Of a stretch of DNA of 64,000 nucleotides, positions 20,033-28,996 are shown in pieces (the first letter of the stretch is position 1; each line of letters starts with the position of its first letter). This stretch comes from Hydrogenophaga sp. Root209 (GTDB lineage: Bacteria > Pseudomonadota > Gammaproteobacteria > Burkholderiales > Burkholderiaceae_C). Below the pieces are notes generated by a model that was given only the letters and a program-made list of their open reading frames with translations, made no database searches and was not told where the DNA came from. The position numbers and the translations under genes are program-made. The stretch lies in NCBI RefSeq assembly GCF_001428625.1, contig NZ_LMIE01000030.1:141400-205399 (forward strand). Reading direction: 5' to 3'.

Positions 20033-21250
20033 GTGACTGAAATCGATTATGTCACCCGGGTCTTTTCATCGCCGTCGCAGATCGAAGCGTCCGAATGGAA
20101 CGCCCTGCTGGCGCTGGAGCCCGACCCGAGCCCGTTCATGCACCACGAATACCTGGTGGCCATGCACGAGAGCGGCAGCGCCCGTCCACGCGCGGGCTGG
20201 CAGTCGCAGTTCGTGACGCTCTGGCGGGGCAACGAGCTGCACGCTGCCTGCCCGATGTACCTCAAGAACAATTCGTACGGCGAGTACGTGTTCGACTGGG
20301 CCTGGGCCAATGCCTATGCGCAACACGGCCTGGACTACTACCCCAAGGCGCTGGTGGCCGTGCCGTTCACGCCAGTGCCCGGTGCGCGACTGCTCGCGCG
20401 CGACGGCGGGGCACGCGCCGCCCTGGTCAACGCCCTGATCCAGCAGGTGCGCGACGAAGATCTGTCGTCGGTCCATCTGCTCTTTGCGCAGCCCAAAGAC
20501 ATCGCTGCCTGCGAGCAGGCCGGCATGATGTTGCGCCACACGGTGCAGTTCCACTGGAAAAACGAAGCGCCTTCAGCGGATGGTCAACCCTTGACGTTCA
20601 GCAGCTTCGAGCACTTCCTCGCCAGCCTGCAGCAAGAGAAACGCAAGAAGATCCGCCAGGAACGGCGCAAGGTCACCGAAGCCGGAGTCACGTTTCGCTG
20701 GTCACGCGGGGCCGACATTGCTGACGCCGACTGGGCGTTCTTCTACCGCTGCTACGAGCGCACCTACCTCGAACACGGCAACGCGCCCTACCTCAACCGC
20801 GATTTCTTCCACCGCATGGCGCAGACCATGCCGCAGCACTGGCTGCTCTTCGTCGCCGAGCGCGAAGGCCAGGCCATTGCCTGCAGCCTGATCGGCATCG
20901 ACGACGTGGCCCGCGTGGCGTACGGTCGCTACTGGGGCGCCCTGGAGCGGGTCGATTGCCTGCACTTCGAGGCCTGCTACTACGCACCGCTGGCCTGGTG
21001 CATCGAGCACGGGTTCCTGCGCTTCGAGGGTGGCGCCCAGGGCGAACACAAGATGGCGCGCGCCTTGCTCCCGGTCAAGACCACCAGCGCGCACTGGCTC
21101 GCACACCCCTCGTTTGCCGAGGCGGTCGAGCGCTTCCTCGAACGTGAGAGCCAGGGCATCGGTCAGTACATGGACCACCTTGCCCAACGCAACCCGCTCA
21201 AGCCGGGCCTGGCGGTGCGTGATGTGGCACCGCCCGTCACGGAGTTGTGA
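20033..21250 (+). CDS. FemAB/GNAT-like protein (peptidoglycan-recognition family)
   Basis: A 405-residue protein of the GNAT-fold family annotated as peptidoglycan biosynthesis/recognition (PF04339-like). Features include SPFMHHEYLVAMHESG near residues 30-46, a KRKKIRQERRKV basic block near 205, and CSLIGIDD and FEGGAQGEHKMARAL in the acyltransferase core. GTG 20033 was chosen because GGAG lies 6 bases upstream; GTG 20018 gives five extra residues. The enzyme activity is unproven. It heads the bactofilin unit, with 40 bp to the next gene. Confidence 0.78.
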   Translation: MTEIDYVTRVFSSPSQIEASEWNALLALEPDPSPFMHHEYLVAMHESGSARPRAGWQSQFVTLWRGNELHAACPMYLKNNSYGEYVFDWAWANAYAQHGLDYYPKALVAVPFTPVPGARLLARDGGARAALVNALIQQVRDEDLSSVHLLFAQPKDIAACEQAGMMLRHTVQFHWKNEAPSADGQPLTFSSFEHFLASLQQEKRKKIRQERRKVTEAGVTFRWSRGADIADADWAFFYRCYERTYLEHGNAPYLNRDFFHRMAQTMPQHWLLFVAEREGQAIACSLIGIDDVARVAYGRYWGALERVDCLHFEACYYAPLAWCIEHGFLRFEGGAQGEHKMARALLPVKTTSAHWLAHPSFAEAVERFLERESQGIGQYMDHLAQRNPLKPGLAVRDVAPPVTEL

Positions 21251-21290
21251 TGCGCCGACGTTGCGCGGTGCTTCGCTAAACTCGGTCGCC

Positions 21291-21656
21291 ATGGACGAAA
21301 CCGACGCCTTCTTCACCCACACCATCGTGGGCGCGCCCTTCTCGGTGCTGCTGGGGCGCCGCCAAGGCCCGGCAAGTGTGTCCACGCAGGGGCTGGAAGT
21401 CTCTCTAACCGATGGCAACGCTGATCTGAGCGAAGGCTGGCGCAGCTGGGCTCTCCTCGACCATCTGGACACGCCCGCCGGACAACCTCGACGCCGGCCT
21501 AAGCGCCTGCGCCGCTGGCTGGAGCGCCACGCCTTGCTCATTGCGCTCTTCGGCGTCCTGATGCTGCTGTGCAGCGCAGTCTTCTGGGCAATCACGTTGC
21601 TGCCCTCCACGGGCTGGATGCCTGCGAGCTGGGCGGAGCGCTGGCCATGGAACTGA
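21291..21656 (+). CDS. Small single-pass membrane protein of the bactofilin unit
   Basis: A 121-residue protein I do not recognise. Residues 1-60 are soluble and acidic. A basic patch RRRPKRLRRW lies near residues 67-76, and one strong membrane helix (LLIALFGVLMLLCSAVFWAI) spans about residues 82-101. By the positive-inside rule the N-terminal domain is probably cytoplasmic. The gene end overlaps the first bactofilin by 10 bp, so they are probably coupled; a membrane anchor for the filament is a reasonable inference. Confidence 0.7.
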   Translation: MDETDAFFTHTIVGAPFSVLLGRRQGPASVSTQGLEVSLTDGNADLSEGWRSWALLDHLDTPAGQPRRRPKRLRRWLERHALLIALFGVLMLLCSAVFWAITLLPSTGWMPASWAERWPWN

Positions 21657-22087
21657 AAACACCCCAGGACACGTTGACGATCGACCCGGTGGCGATGAAC
21701 GTCGTCAACCGCGTTGCGGCAGGCGGTCGCCTGCAAGGGGAGCTGGAGTTCAACGGCGGGCTGCTGGTGCAGGGCGAGATTTCGGGGCACATCCGCGTCA
21801 ATGGTCCGTTGATCATCTGGACCGGTGGAGTCGTTCGCGGACGCATCCGGGTGCTGGGCGATCTCTACCTGTTCGGCCACCTGGGGGCCGCCGGCGCCGG
21901 CGCCGTCGAGACCAGCCTGGAGTGCCAGGGCATGGCCTATGTGTCCAAAACCGGCGTGTCCACCGGAACGCTCATGGCGCGGCGCCTGCAGCTTTACGAC
22001 GGTGCCAACTTGCAAGGCCCCTTCAAGACCCTCAAACTCGGGGACAACCTGCCCGTGCTCAACGACGTGCTGGCCGACCCCACCTGA
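21647..22087 (+). CDS. Bactofilin-like polymer-forming protein 1
   Basis: A 146-residue protein with a right-handed beta-helix repeat pattern: Gly/Val/Leu alternation such as GELEFNGGLLVQGEISGHIRV from about residue 25. This is typical of bactofilins, which form nucleotide-free cytoskeletal filaments, often at membranes. ATG 21647 (MELKTPQD) follows GGAG and overlaps the upstream gene by 10 bp; the track's longer form has no support. Role is inferred from family and operon. Confidence 0.78.
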   Translation: MELKTPQDTLTIDPVAMNVVNRVAAGGRLQGELEFNGGLLVQGEISGHIRVNGPLIIWTGGVVRGRIRVLGDLYLFGHLGAAGAGAVETSLECQGMAYVSKTGVSTGTLMARRLQLYDGANLQGPFKTLKLGDNLPVLNDVLADPT

Positions 22088-22128
22088 ACGCCGCCCCAGG
22101 CAGCGGCACGCGAACCGGGAAACCCGAC

Positions 22129-22680
22129 ATGAACCAAGACGCCGACCAAGGCCCCTACCCCTGGGTGAGTTCGACCAACGACGCAGCGCAGGGTGACGAG
22201 CAAAACCCACCACCGCACCCGACCACGCTTGAAGTGCCGGTGGGCAATGCCCTGCCTCCCTTGCAGTCGGCCACCATTCCGGTGCTTCAAGCCCTGAACG
22301 TGTCCGTGGACGTGAATCAGAACGCCGAAGGCGTGCCCGGGCGCAGCATGCTGGCCGACGGCATGCATTTCGTGGGCAACGCCGTGTTGCGCGGCCCCTG
22401 CAGCATCGCCGGACTGCTGGAGGGCAACCTGATGCAGGACCAGGGCGCCGAGGTGTCGGTGGTTGTCACGGAAACCGGGCGCGTCAAGGGCGACATCACC
22501 GCGCAGAAAATTTCCGTGATGGGCCAGACCGACGGCATCCTCGACGCGGGCCTGGGCGAGGTATCGCTGCACGACACGGCTCGCGTGCAGGGTTTGGTGC
22601 GGTACGGCCGCATCCAGGTCAATGGTGCCGACCTCAATGCCACGCTGGAGCGTGCCAACCCGCCCCAAGACTTGCGCTGA
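22129..22680 (+). CDS. Bactofilin-like polymer-forming protein 2
   Basis: A 183-residue protein. Residues 1-65 are Pro/Asn/Gln-rich and look disordered. From about residue 70 a beta-helix repeat region (HFVGNAVLRGPCSIAGLLEGNL, then VTETGRVKGDITAQKI) resembles bactofilin. The C-terminus is short and polar. It is the longest of the three copies and the most diverged, so it may be a modifier or cap rather than the main polymer. It starts 41 bp after copy 1. Confidence 0.72.
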   Translation: MNQDADQGPYPWVSSTNDAAQGDEQNPPPHPTTLEVPVGNALPPLQSATIPVLQALNVSVDVNQNAEGVPGRSMLADGMHFVGNAVLRGPCSIAGLLEGNLMQDQGAEVSVVVTETGRVKGDITAQKISVMGQTDGILDAGLGEVSLHDTARVQGLVRYGRIQVNGADLNATLERANPPQDLR

Positions 22681-22703
22681 CGCAGCAGCCGTGTACCGAT
22701 TCT

Positions 22704-22931
22704 GTGCCACCCGAGCGACCCACCCCACTTCCCGCCGTGCCCGACTCGGAGTCGCTGCGACAGGCCGCACTGCGTGCAAGCTGGGAGCGCGATCACCAGG
22801 TAGGCCGGCGGCGCCGGTGGTGGCGGTGGACGGTCTGGGCGTTCTGGCGTTACGGACTGCCCTTGCTGCTGTTGGCCGGCACGGTCACAGCGGCTGTTTT
22901 CATTGCGCTTGCGCACACCCTGGAGCCCTGA
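22704..22931 (+). CDS. Small single-pass membrane protein, second in bactofilin unit
   Basis: A 75-residue protein I do not recognise. A short Pro-rich N-terminus leads to an arginine/tryptophan-rich stretch (VGRRRRWWRWTVW) and one membrane helix (YGLPLLLLAGTVTAAVFIALA) near residues 50-70. It starts at GTG 22704, 23 bp after bactofilin 2 and ends 4 bp before bactofilin 3. Gene layout mirrors the small membrane protein before bactofilin 1, though sequences differ. Confidence 0.6.
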   Translation: MPPERPTPLPAVPDSESLRQAALRASWERDHQVGRRRRWWRWTVWAFWRYGLPLLLLAGTVTAAVFIALAHTLEP

Positions 22932-22935
22932 TCCC

Positions 22936-23340
22936 ATGACCCAGCAGCCTACCCCCACCCGCCTCGTGCCCGCCGAACGGCTGGGCGCCATCACCAGCCT
23001 GATCGCCGAAGGCTCGGTCTTTGAAGGCCACTTCCACGCCAGCCGGGACCAGGGCATCAAGATCGATGGCGTGCTCAAGGGCAACATCACGTTCGAGAAC
23101 GGCGGCACCCTGCACGTGGGCGCCACCGGCGTGATCGAGAACACCCGGCTGGAAGCCGACTACGTGTTCATTGAAGGCAAGGTGACCGGCTCCGTGATTG
23201 CGCGCAAGGCGCTGGAGATTGCCGGTTCGGCCACCCTGCTGGGCGATGCGAGCTACGACGAGCTGATCGACATGCACCCGCGAGCCCGGGTGCGCGGCAA
23301 GATCGAATACCGCGGCGACATCGAAGCCACCGCAGGCTGA
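22936..23340 (+). CDS. Bactofilin 3
   Basis: A 134-residue protein and the most canonical bactofilin of the three. The beta-helix core (SVFEGHFHASRDQGIKIDGVLKGNI, then EADYVFIEGKVTGSVIARKALEI) spans about residues 25-120, with short tails. ATG 22936 follows GGAG in the end of the previous gene. It abuts ppa tail to tail at 23340/23341 with no visible terminator between them. Confidence 0.87.
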   Translation: MTQQPTPTRLVPAERLGAITSLIAEGSVFEGHFHASRDQGIKIDGVLKGNITFENGGTLHVGATGVIENTRLEADYVFIEGKVTGSVIARKALEIAGSATLLGDASYDELIDMHPRARVRGKIEYRGDIEATAG

Positions 23341-23877
23341 TCAGCCCTTCTGCGCTTCGTAGGCGGCCATGCCGTCCACGATCTCCTTGTGGGCGGCGTC
23401 CTTGCCTTCCCAGCCGATCACCTTGACCCACTTGCCCGGCTCCAGATCTTTGTAATGCTCGAAGAAGTGCTGGATGGTGTTCAGACGCATCGGGTTCAGG
23501 TCTTCGGGCTTCTGCCACTGGGTGTAGATGGACAAGACCTTGTCGATCGGCACCGCCAGCACCTTGCCGTCTTCACCGGCTTCGTCCTGCATTTTCAGGA
23601 TGCCGATGGCGCGGCAGGGCACCACAACACCGGGAATCAGGGGCACGGGCGTGATCACCAGCACGTCGACCGGGTCACCGTCGCCCGAGATGGTCTTGGG
23701 CACGTAGCCATAGTTGGTCGGGTAGTGCATGGCCGTGCTCATGAAACGGTCCACGAAGATCGCGCCGGTTTCCTTGTCCACTTCGTACTTGATCGGATCG
23801 GCGTTCATCGGGATTTCGATGATCACGTTGAAGGATTCGGGCACGTTTTTGCCAGCGGTGACGTTGTCGAGGGACAT
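23341..23877 (-). CDS. ppa: Soluble inorganic pyrophosphatase (family I)
   Basis: A 178-residue cytoplasmic enzyme hydrolysing pyrophosphate, pulling biosynthetic reactions forward. The metal-binding block DGDPVDVLV, and the upstream [17 protein letters not shown] and NYGYVPKTI elements, are all family signatures. Length matches bacterial hexameric family I enzymes. It is divergent from the proton-pumping pyrophosphatase hppA across 305 bp. Confidence 0.96.
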   Translation of the reverse strand: MSLDNVTAGKNVPESFNVIIEIPMNADPIKYEVDKETGAIFVDRFMSTAMHYPTNYGYVPKTISGDGDPVDVLVITPVPLIPGVVVPCRAIGILKMQDEAGEDGKVLAVPIDKVLSIYTQWQKPEDLNPMRLNTIQHFFEHYKDLEPGKWVKVIGWEGKDAAHKEIVDGMAAYEAQKG

Positions 23878-24182
23878 GTTGTTTGAGGGAGGTTGGTTGA
23901 AAACTGAAGCAGCCGGTGCAGGCCCACTGCCTTCTGGAGAGGCATCTGGCGTGTCTCATGCGACCGGCACGCCTAGGATTTACCCTGATTTTACTGATTC
24001 GAAGCTGACTTCTCTGCCGCCTTTCACGTGCGCATCATGAATTGCCGCTAAATTCGCCATGTTGGCCAATCGCCCTGTTTCAACGCTGTGCAACGCAGCG
24101 CAACCGGCAGCGAGGAAGCAACGCAGCGGGGGCACCCCGGAGGCGTTGCCCCTTCCAAGTCGAAACAACGAGGAGCGATTCA
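23878..24182. other. Divergent intergenic region between ppa and hppA
   Basis: No ORF on either strand is convincing in these 305 bp. The right end holds the hppA Shine-Dalgarno (AGGAG near 24171). Just upstream lies a GC-rich GCAGCGGGGGCACCCCGGAGGC stretch that can fold on itself. A TAAAAT-like -10 candidate exists toward ppa, but no matching -35 was found. Confidence 0.5.
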
Positions 24183-26246
24183 ATGGTTGGTCAATCAGCG
24201 CTGATATTCGTGTTGGTCTGTGGGCTCGTGGCCGTGGCGTACGGTTTCTGGTCGCGCAGCTGGATTCTTTCTCAGGACGCGGGCAATGCCCGCATGCAGG
24301 AAATTGCCGAAGCCATTCAAACCGGCGCTGCGGCCTACCTGGCCCGGCAATACAAGACCATCGCGGTCGTGGGCGTGGTGATCACCATCCTCATCGGATT
24401 CTTCCTCGGCACCACCACGGCCATCGGCTTCGTGCTGGGTGCGGTGCTCTCGGGCGCATGCGGCTTCATCGGCATGAACATCTCGGTGCGCGCCAACGTT
24501 CGCACCGCACAGGCGGCCACCAGGGGCATTGGCCCGGCACTCGACGTTGCCTTCCGAGGCGGGGCCATCACCGGCATGCTGGTGGTGGGTCTGGGCCTGC
24601 TGGGTGTGGCCGGGTTCTTTTGGTTTCTGGTCGGCAACGGCAACCTGACGCCCGTCCAGGACCTCGCCAAGATGCTCAATCCCCTGATCGGTTTTGCCTT
24701 CGGCTCTTCGCTGATCTCGATCTTTGCGCGACTGGGCGGTGGCATCTTCACCAAGGGCGCTGACGTCGGCGCCGACCTCGTGGGCAAGGTCGAGGCCGGC
24801 ATTCCGGAAGACGACCCGCGCAACCCTGCCGTGATCGCCGACAACGTGGGCGACAACGTGGGCGACTGCGCCGGCATGGCCGCGGACCTGTTCGAGACCT
24901 ACGCGGTCACGCTGATTGCCACCATGGTGCTTGGCGCGCTCATGGTCACCGCCGCGCCCATGCAGGCCGTGCTCTACCCGCTGGTGCTCGGTGGCGTGTC
25001 CATCCTCGCATCCATCGTGGGCTGCTTCTTCGTGAAGGCCAGCCCCGGCATGAAAAACGTGATGCCGGCGCTCTACAAGGGCCTGGCCATCGCCGGCGTG
25101 CTCTCGCTGATTGCCTTCTGGTTCGTCACCGCCTGGATCATCCCGGACAACGCCATCACCGCCACCGGCAGCCAGTTGCGTCTGTTCGGCGCCTGCGCCG
25201 TTGGCCTGTTGCTGACCGCAGCACTGGTCTGGATCACCGAGTTCTACACCGGCACGCAGTACTCACCGGTCAAGCACATCGCGCAGGCGTCCACCACCGG
25301 TCACGGCACCAACATCATTGCCGGCCTGGGTGTGTCCATGCGCTCCACCGCCTGGCCCGTGCTGTTCGTCTGTGTGGGCATCCTGGCCTCGTACCAGCTG
25401 GCCGGCCTGTACGGCATCGCTACCGCCGCCACCGCCATGCTGAGCATGGCCGGCATCGTGGTGGCCCTCGACGCCTACGGTCCCATCACCGACAACGCCG
25501 GCGGCATTGCTGAAATGGCCGAGCTGCCCAGCAGCGTGCGCGACGTGACCGACCCGCTGGACGCCGTGGGCAACACCACCAAGGCCGTGACCAAGGGCTA
25601 CGCCATCGGCTCCGCCGGCCTGGCCGCGCTGGTGCTGTTCGCCGACTACACCCACAAACTGGAAACCTACGGCCACCAGATCACCTTCGATCTGAGCGAC
25701 CCGATGGTCATCGTCGGCCTGTTCATCGGCGGCATGATTCCCTACCTGTTCGGCGCCATGGCCATGGAAGCCGTGGGCCGCGCCGCCGGTGCGGTGGTGG
25801 TGGAGGTGCGCCGCCAGTTCAAGGAGATCCCCGGCATCATGGAAGGCACGGCCAAGCCCGAGTACGGCCGTGCGGTCGACATGCTGACCACCGCCGCCAT
25901 CAAGGAGATGGTGATCCCGTCGCTGCTGCCGGTGGTGGTGCCGATTCTGGTGGGCGTGCTGCTGGGCCCCAAGGCCCTGGGTGGCCTGCTCATGGGCACC
26001 ATCGTCACCGGCCTCTTCGTGGCCATCTCCATGTGCACCGGTGGTGGTGCCTGGGACAACGCCAAGAAATACATCGAAGACGGCCACCATGGCGGCAAGG
26101 GCAGCGAGGCGCACAAGGCCGCCGTGACCGGTGACACCGTGGGCGACCCCTACAAGGACACGGCCGGCCCGGCCGTGAACCCGCTGATCAAGATCATCAA
26201 CATCGTGGCGCTGCTGATCGTGCCGCTGCTGCCGATGGCGACCTGA
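24183..26246 (+). CDS. hppA: Membrane-bound proton-translocating pyrophosphatase
   Basis: A 687-residue, roughly 16-helix membrane pump that couples PPi hydrolysis to H+ transport. Catalytic motifs [22 protein letters not shown] and DNVGDNVGD lie near residues 200-230, with the second conserved DNAGG and C-terminal [20 protein letters not shown] has Lys at the K+-discriminating position, matching K+-independent H+-PPases. Start 24183 follows GAGGAG 6-7 bases upstream. A strong terminator follows. Confidence 0.95.
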   Translation: MVGQSALIFVLVCGLVAVAYGFWSRSWILSQDAGNARMQEIAEAIQTGAAAYLARQYKTIAVVGVVITILIGFFLGTTTAIGFVLGAVLSGACGFIGMNISVRANVRTAQAATRGIGPALDVAFRGGAITGMLVVGLGLLGVAGFFWFLVGNGNLTPVQDLAKMLNPLIGFAFGSSLISIFARLGGGIFTKGADVGADLVGKVEAGIPEDDPRNPAVIADNVGDNVGDCAGMAADLFETYAVTLIATMVLGALMVTAAPMQAVLYPLVLGGVSILASIVGCFFVKASPGMKNVMPALYKGLAIAGVLSLIAFWFVTAWIIPDNAITATGSQLRLFGACAVGLLLTAALVWITEFYTGTQYSPVKHIAQASTTGHGTNIIAGLGVSMRSTAWPVLFVCVGILASYQLAGLYGIATAATAMLSMAGIVVALDAYGPITDNAGGIAEMAELPSSVRDVTDPLDAVGNTTKAVTKGYAIGSAGLAALVLFADYTHKLETYGHQITFDLSDPMVIVGLFIGGMIPYLFGAMAMEAVGRAAGAVVVEVRRQFKEIPGIMEGTAKPEYGRAVDMLTTAAIKEMVIPSLLPVVVPILVGVLLGPKALGGLLMGTIVTGLFVAISMCTGGGAWDNAKKYIEDGHHGGKGSEAHKAAVTGDTVGDPYKDTAGPAVNPLIKIINIVALLIVPLLPMAT

Positions 26247-26262
26247 TCCGCTCCCTGATGGC

Positions 26263-26898
26263 TCAAACGGCCCGCTTAGGCGGGCCGTTTTTCTTCGTGG
26301 CGGGCGCAGGTGGCCCACCCGCCAGCAGGCGCACCACGGCGCTGGTGCTGGGCGTGAGCCGCTCCAGTTGCGCCGCCTCGCCGCGTTCGATGGCTTGCAA
26401 CACGAGCTCGTGGATGCCACCCACGGCTGCCATCGCCATGGTGGGGGTGAGCACCGGTTCCTGCGCGTTGATCGTCTCCAGCATGTAGTCCGCCAGGTGT
26501 TGCATCACCTCGCGGCGCACGGTCGCACCGGCCTGCCCGAGGTGGTGGATCTCCACGAACAGCATGCGGATGAGCTGCGGCCCGGCCGCCAGGTGCGCGA
26601 GGTAGGCGCCCAGTGCGTGCTCCACCTGGTCTTGCCAGGGACGCTCGGGCTGCACCGACTCGCGCAACGTGCGCAAGGCCGATGCGCTGGCAGCGCGGTA
26701 GAGCTCGAGAAAACACGCGTCCTTGTCGGCGAAATGCTCGTAGAACGTGCGTTTGGAAACCCCGGCCTCGGCCACCACCGCGGCAATGGAGGTGGCCGCC
26801 AACCCCTGCGCGGCAGCCACGTGGGCCATGGCTTGCAGCAGGCGTGCACGGTGTTCGTTGGGCACTTCCTCGGCGCCCAGGGTGTTCTTCGGCTTCAT
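26263..26898 (-). CDS. TetR-family transcriptional regulator
   Basis: A 211-residue repressor-type protein. The N-terminal HTH (SIAAVVAEAGVSKRTFYEHFADKDACFLELY) lies at about residues 38-68. The C-terminal domain is alpha-helical and ligand-binding. ATG 26898 is preferred; the longer ORF extends antisense into the divergent gene. Its last ten codons form the hppA terminator hairpin. It is divergent from a metal-dependent hydrolase, the usual target arrangement, with a perfect palindrome between. Confidence 0.9.
   Translation of the reverse strand: MKPKNTLGAEEVPNEHRARLLQAMAHVAAAQGLAATSIAAVVAEAGVSKRTFYEHFADKDACFLELYRAASASALRTLRESVQPERPWQDQVEHALGAYLAHLAAGPQLIRMLFVEIHHLGQAGATVRREVMQHLADYMLETINAQEPVLTPTMAMAAVGGIHELVLQAIERGEAAQLERLTPSTSAVVRLLAGGPPAPATKKNGPPKRAV
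26265..26293. terminator. hppA terminator inside the TetR 3' coding end
   Basis: AAACGGCCCGC-TTAG-GCGGGCCGTTT is a perfect 11-bp stem with a T-run (26288-26292). It terminates hppA, while the same bases encode the last codons of the convergent TetR gene. Confidence 0.85.
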
Positions 26899-26923
26899 GT
26901 GCACGGATCTTAGGCGCTCGACC

Positions 26924-26952
26924 TTGACAGACCCGCGTTCGACGCGCACCAT
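26924..26952 (+). promoter_or_regulatory. Promoter of the metal-dependent hydrolase gene
   Basis: A perfect TTGACA (26924-26929) is followed 17 bases later by CACCAT (26947-26952), a weak -10. The strong -35 with poor -10 suits a regulated promoter. Confidence 0.55.
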
Positions 26953-26959
26953 CGCGCCT

Positions 26960-26977
26960 TGGTACCGTCGCGTACCA
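26960..26977. promoter_or_regulatory. Candidate TetR operator
   Basis: TGGTAC-CGTCGC-GTACCA is a perfect 6-bp inverted repeat with a 6-bp spacer. It sits at the expected transcription start of the hydrolase gene and 62 bp upstream of the TetR start. Confidence 0.6.
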
Positions 26978-27004
26978 CCTTGAAAACACCCACCCGATCC
27001 CACC

Positions 27005-27826
27005 ATGACCGAACTCGTCGTCCGCCGCCTCCTGATCGATCTGGAACCACCCGTGGCGCGCCACTGGTGCGCGAACGACGCCTTTCTCACGGCGTGGTTC
27101 AACGCCCTGTCGATGAGTTTTCCCGTGGGTGAACAGTTCTTTCTGGACTCGGTGCGCAACGGCGCCAAGGCCCTGTCGCCCCAAGAGCAGGCCCGATGGC
27201 AAGCCGAGGTGCAAGGCTTCGTGGGCCAGGAGGCCACCCACCGGCGCATCCATGCGCTGTTCAATGCGCAGATCGAACGGCACGGGCTGGTGAACACCTG
27301 GGGCCCCCGTATTGAAGAGCGCATGAAAGTGCTGGCAGGTGCCGATCCGCGCCACCACCTGGCCATCACCGCCGCCAATGAACACTTCACGGCATTGTTC
27401 GCCGAATGGATGCTCTCGCACCCCGAGGTGTTCAACCACACCGAGCCACGACTGAAGAACCTCTGGCTCTGGCACAGCGCCGAGGAGTCCGAGCACAAAA
27501 GCACCGCGTTCGACGTTTACCAGGCCCTGGGCGGCAGCCACGCCTGGCGCGTGAAGTGGATGCGCCGCGTCACGGTGTTCTTCCTCACCGATGCCCTGCG
27601 CCAGACCGCGCTCAACCTGCACCGCGACGGCACGCTGTGGCGCTGGTCCACCTGGCGCAGCGCAGCCCGGCACCTGCTCGGGCGCGAGGGTTTGCTGAGC
27701 AACAGCTTCAAACCCTGGCGGGCCTATTTCCGGCCTGATTTCCATCCCAACCAGCAGTCAAGCGATCTCTCAAGCCATTGGTTGGAGCGCAACGCCGACC
27801 AGTACACGCGTGTCGGGGCGGGTTGA
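27005..27826 (+). CDS. Predicted metal-dependent hydrolase (PF10118-like)
   Basis: A 273-residue helical protein of the ferritin-like predicted metal-dependent hydrolase family. Likely diiron ligands are in FVGQEATHRRIHA near residues 77-90, NEHFTALFAEW near 130, and WHSAEESEHKSTAF near 160-173. Function is unproven; homologues often sit beside TetR regulators, as here. It carries no signal peptide. The substrate is unknown, and the divergent TetR with palindrome suggests ligand-induced expression. Confidence 0.82.
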   Translation: MTELVVRRLLIDLEPPVARHWCANDAFLTAWFNALSMSFPVGEQFFLDSVRNGAKALSPQEQARWQAEVQGFVGQEATHRRIHALFNAQIERHGLVNTWGPRIEERMKVLAGADPRHHLAITAANEHFTALFAEWMLSHPEVFNHTEPRLKNLWLWHSAEESEHKSTAFDVYQALGGSHAWRVKWMRRVTVFFLTDALRQTALNLHRDGTLWRWSTWRSAARHLLGREGLLSNSFKPWRAYFRPDFHPNQQSSDLSSHWLERNADQYTRVGAG

Positions 27827-27874
27827 GGCCGCTTGCCCTGCGCTACCCCGCAGGGTGTCATCGATAATGACCGA

Positions 27875-28990
27875 ATGTCCGAACGTGTCATTCCCCTGAT
27901 CGATCAGCGTCTCGTCAACACCGTGGCGCGCATCCCCACCGTGCCGGTGGCTCCCACCGGCCTGCTCGGTGATGCCTTGGGCCGCCCGCTGCGCGACCTG
28001 CGCATCAGCGTCACCGACCGGTGCAATTTCCGCTGCAGTTACTGCATGCCCAAGGAAATCTTCGACAAGGACTACGCCTACCTGCCGCACAGTTCGCTGC
28101 TGACCTTCGAAGAAATCACCCGCGTGGCCACGCAATTCGTGGCGCACGGCGTGCAGAAGATCCGCCTCACCGGTGGGGAGCCGCTGCTGCGCAAGAACCT
28201 GGAAATCCTCATTGAGCAACTGGCCGCCCTGCGCACCACCGAAGGCCAGCCGCTGGACATCACGCTGACCACCAACGGCTCGCTGCTCAAACGCAAAGCC
28301 GCTTCGCTCAAGGCCGCGGGCCTGCAGCGTGTGACCGTGAGTCTGGACGGCCTGGACGACGCCATCTTTCGCGCCATGAACGACGTGGACTTTCCCGTGG
28401 CCGACGTGCTTGAGGGCATCGAGGCCGCGCAGGCCGCGGGCCTGGGTCCGATCAAGGTCAACATGGTGGTCAAGCGCGGCACCAACGACCACGAAATTTT
28501 GCCGATGGCGCGCCACTTCAAAGGCACCGGCATCGTGCTGCGCTTCATCGAGTACATGGACGTGGGTGCCACCAACGGCTGGCGCATGGACGAAGTGCTG
28601 CCCAGCGCCGAGGTGGTGCAGCGCATCCATCAAGAGCTGCCTCTGGTGCAGCTGGGCGCCGCCGCACCGGGCGAAACCGCCGAGCGCTGGGGCTATGCCG
28701 ATGGCTCGGGCGAGATCGGCGTGATCAGCAGCGTGACCCAGGCTTTCTGCAGCGACTGCAACCGCGCCCGACTGTCCACGGAAGGCCAGCTCTATCTCTG
28801 CCTCTTCGCCAGTCAAGGCCACGACCTGCGACCGCTCATTCGAGGCGGCGCCTCCGACGAACAACTGGCCGGTGCGATTGCGGCCATCTGGCAAGGCCGC
28901 AGCGACCGCTATTCCGAACTGCGCGCCAGCCTGCCACCCGATGCGGGCACTGGCGTGCGACGGGTGGAAATGAGCTACATCGGTGGCTGA
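27875..28990 (+). CDS. moaA: GTP 3',8-cyclase MoaA
   Basis: A 371-residue radical SAM enzyme starting molybdenum cofactor synthesis from GTP. The SAM cluster CNFRCSYC is near residues 50-57. The C-terminal cluster cysteines are in [11 protein letters not shown] and CLF near residues 290-310. The essential C-terminal GG tail ends the protein. ATG 27875 was preferred over an upstream start in a poorly conserved leader. It is followed by mobA (6 bp) and moeA (4 bp), a compact operon. Confidence 0.96.
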   Translation: MSERVIPLIDQRLVNTVARIPTVPVAPTGLLGDALGRPLRDLRISVTDRCNFRCSYCMPKEIFDKDYAYLPHSSLLTFEEITRVATQFVAHGVQKIRLTGGEPLLRKNLEILIEQLAALRTTEGQPLDITLTTNGSLLKRKAASLKAAGLQRVTVSLDGLDDAIFRAMNDVDFPVADVLEGIEAAQAAGLGPIKVNMVVKRGTNDHEILPMARHFKGTGIVLRFIEYMDVGATNGWRMDEVLPSAEVVQRIHQELPLVQLGAAAPGETAERWGYADGSGEIGVISSVTQAFCSDCNRARLSTEGQLYLCLFASQGHDLRPLIRGGASDEQLAGAIAAIWQGRSDRYSELRASLPPDAGTGVRRVEMSYIGG

Positions 28991-28996
28991 ACAAAC

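Noticed and set aside
27827-27874. Molybdenum cofactor riboswitch before moaA
   Set aside because: Only 48 bases separate moaA from the upstream gene, too short for the known motif, and no such stems are seen.
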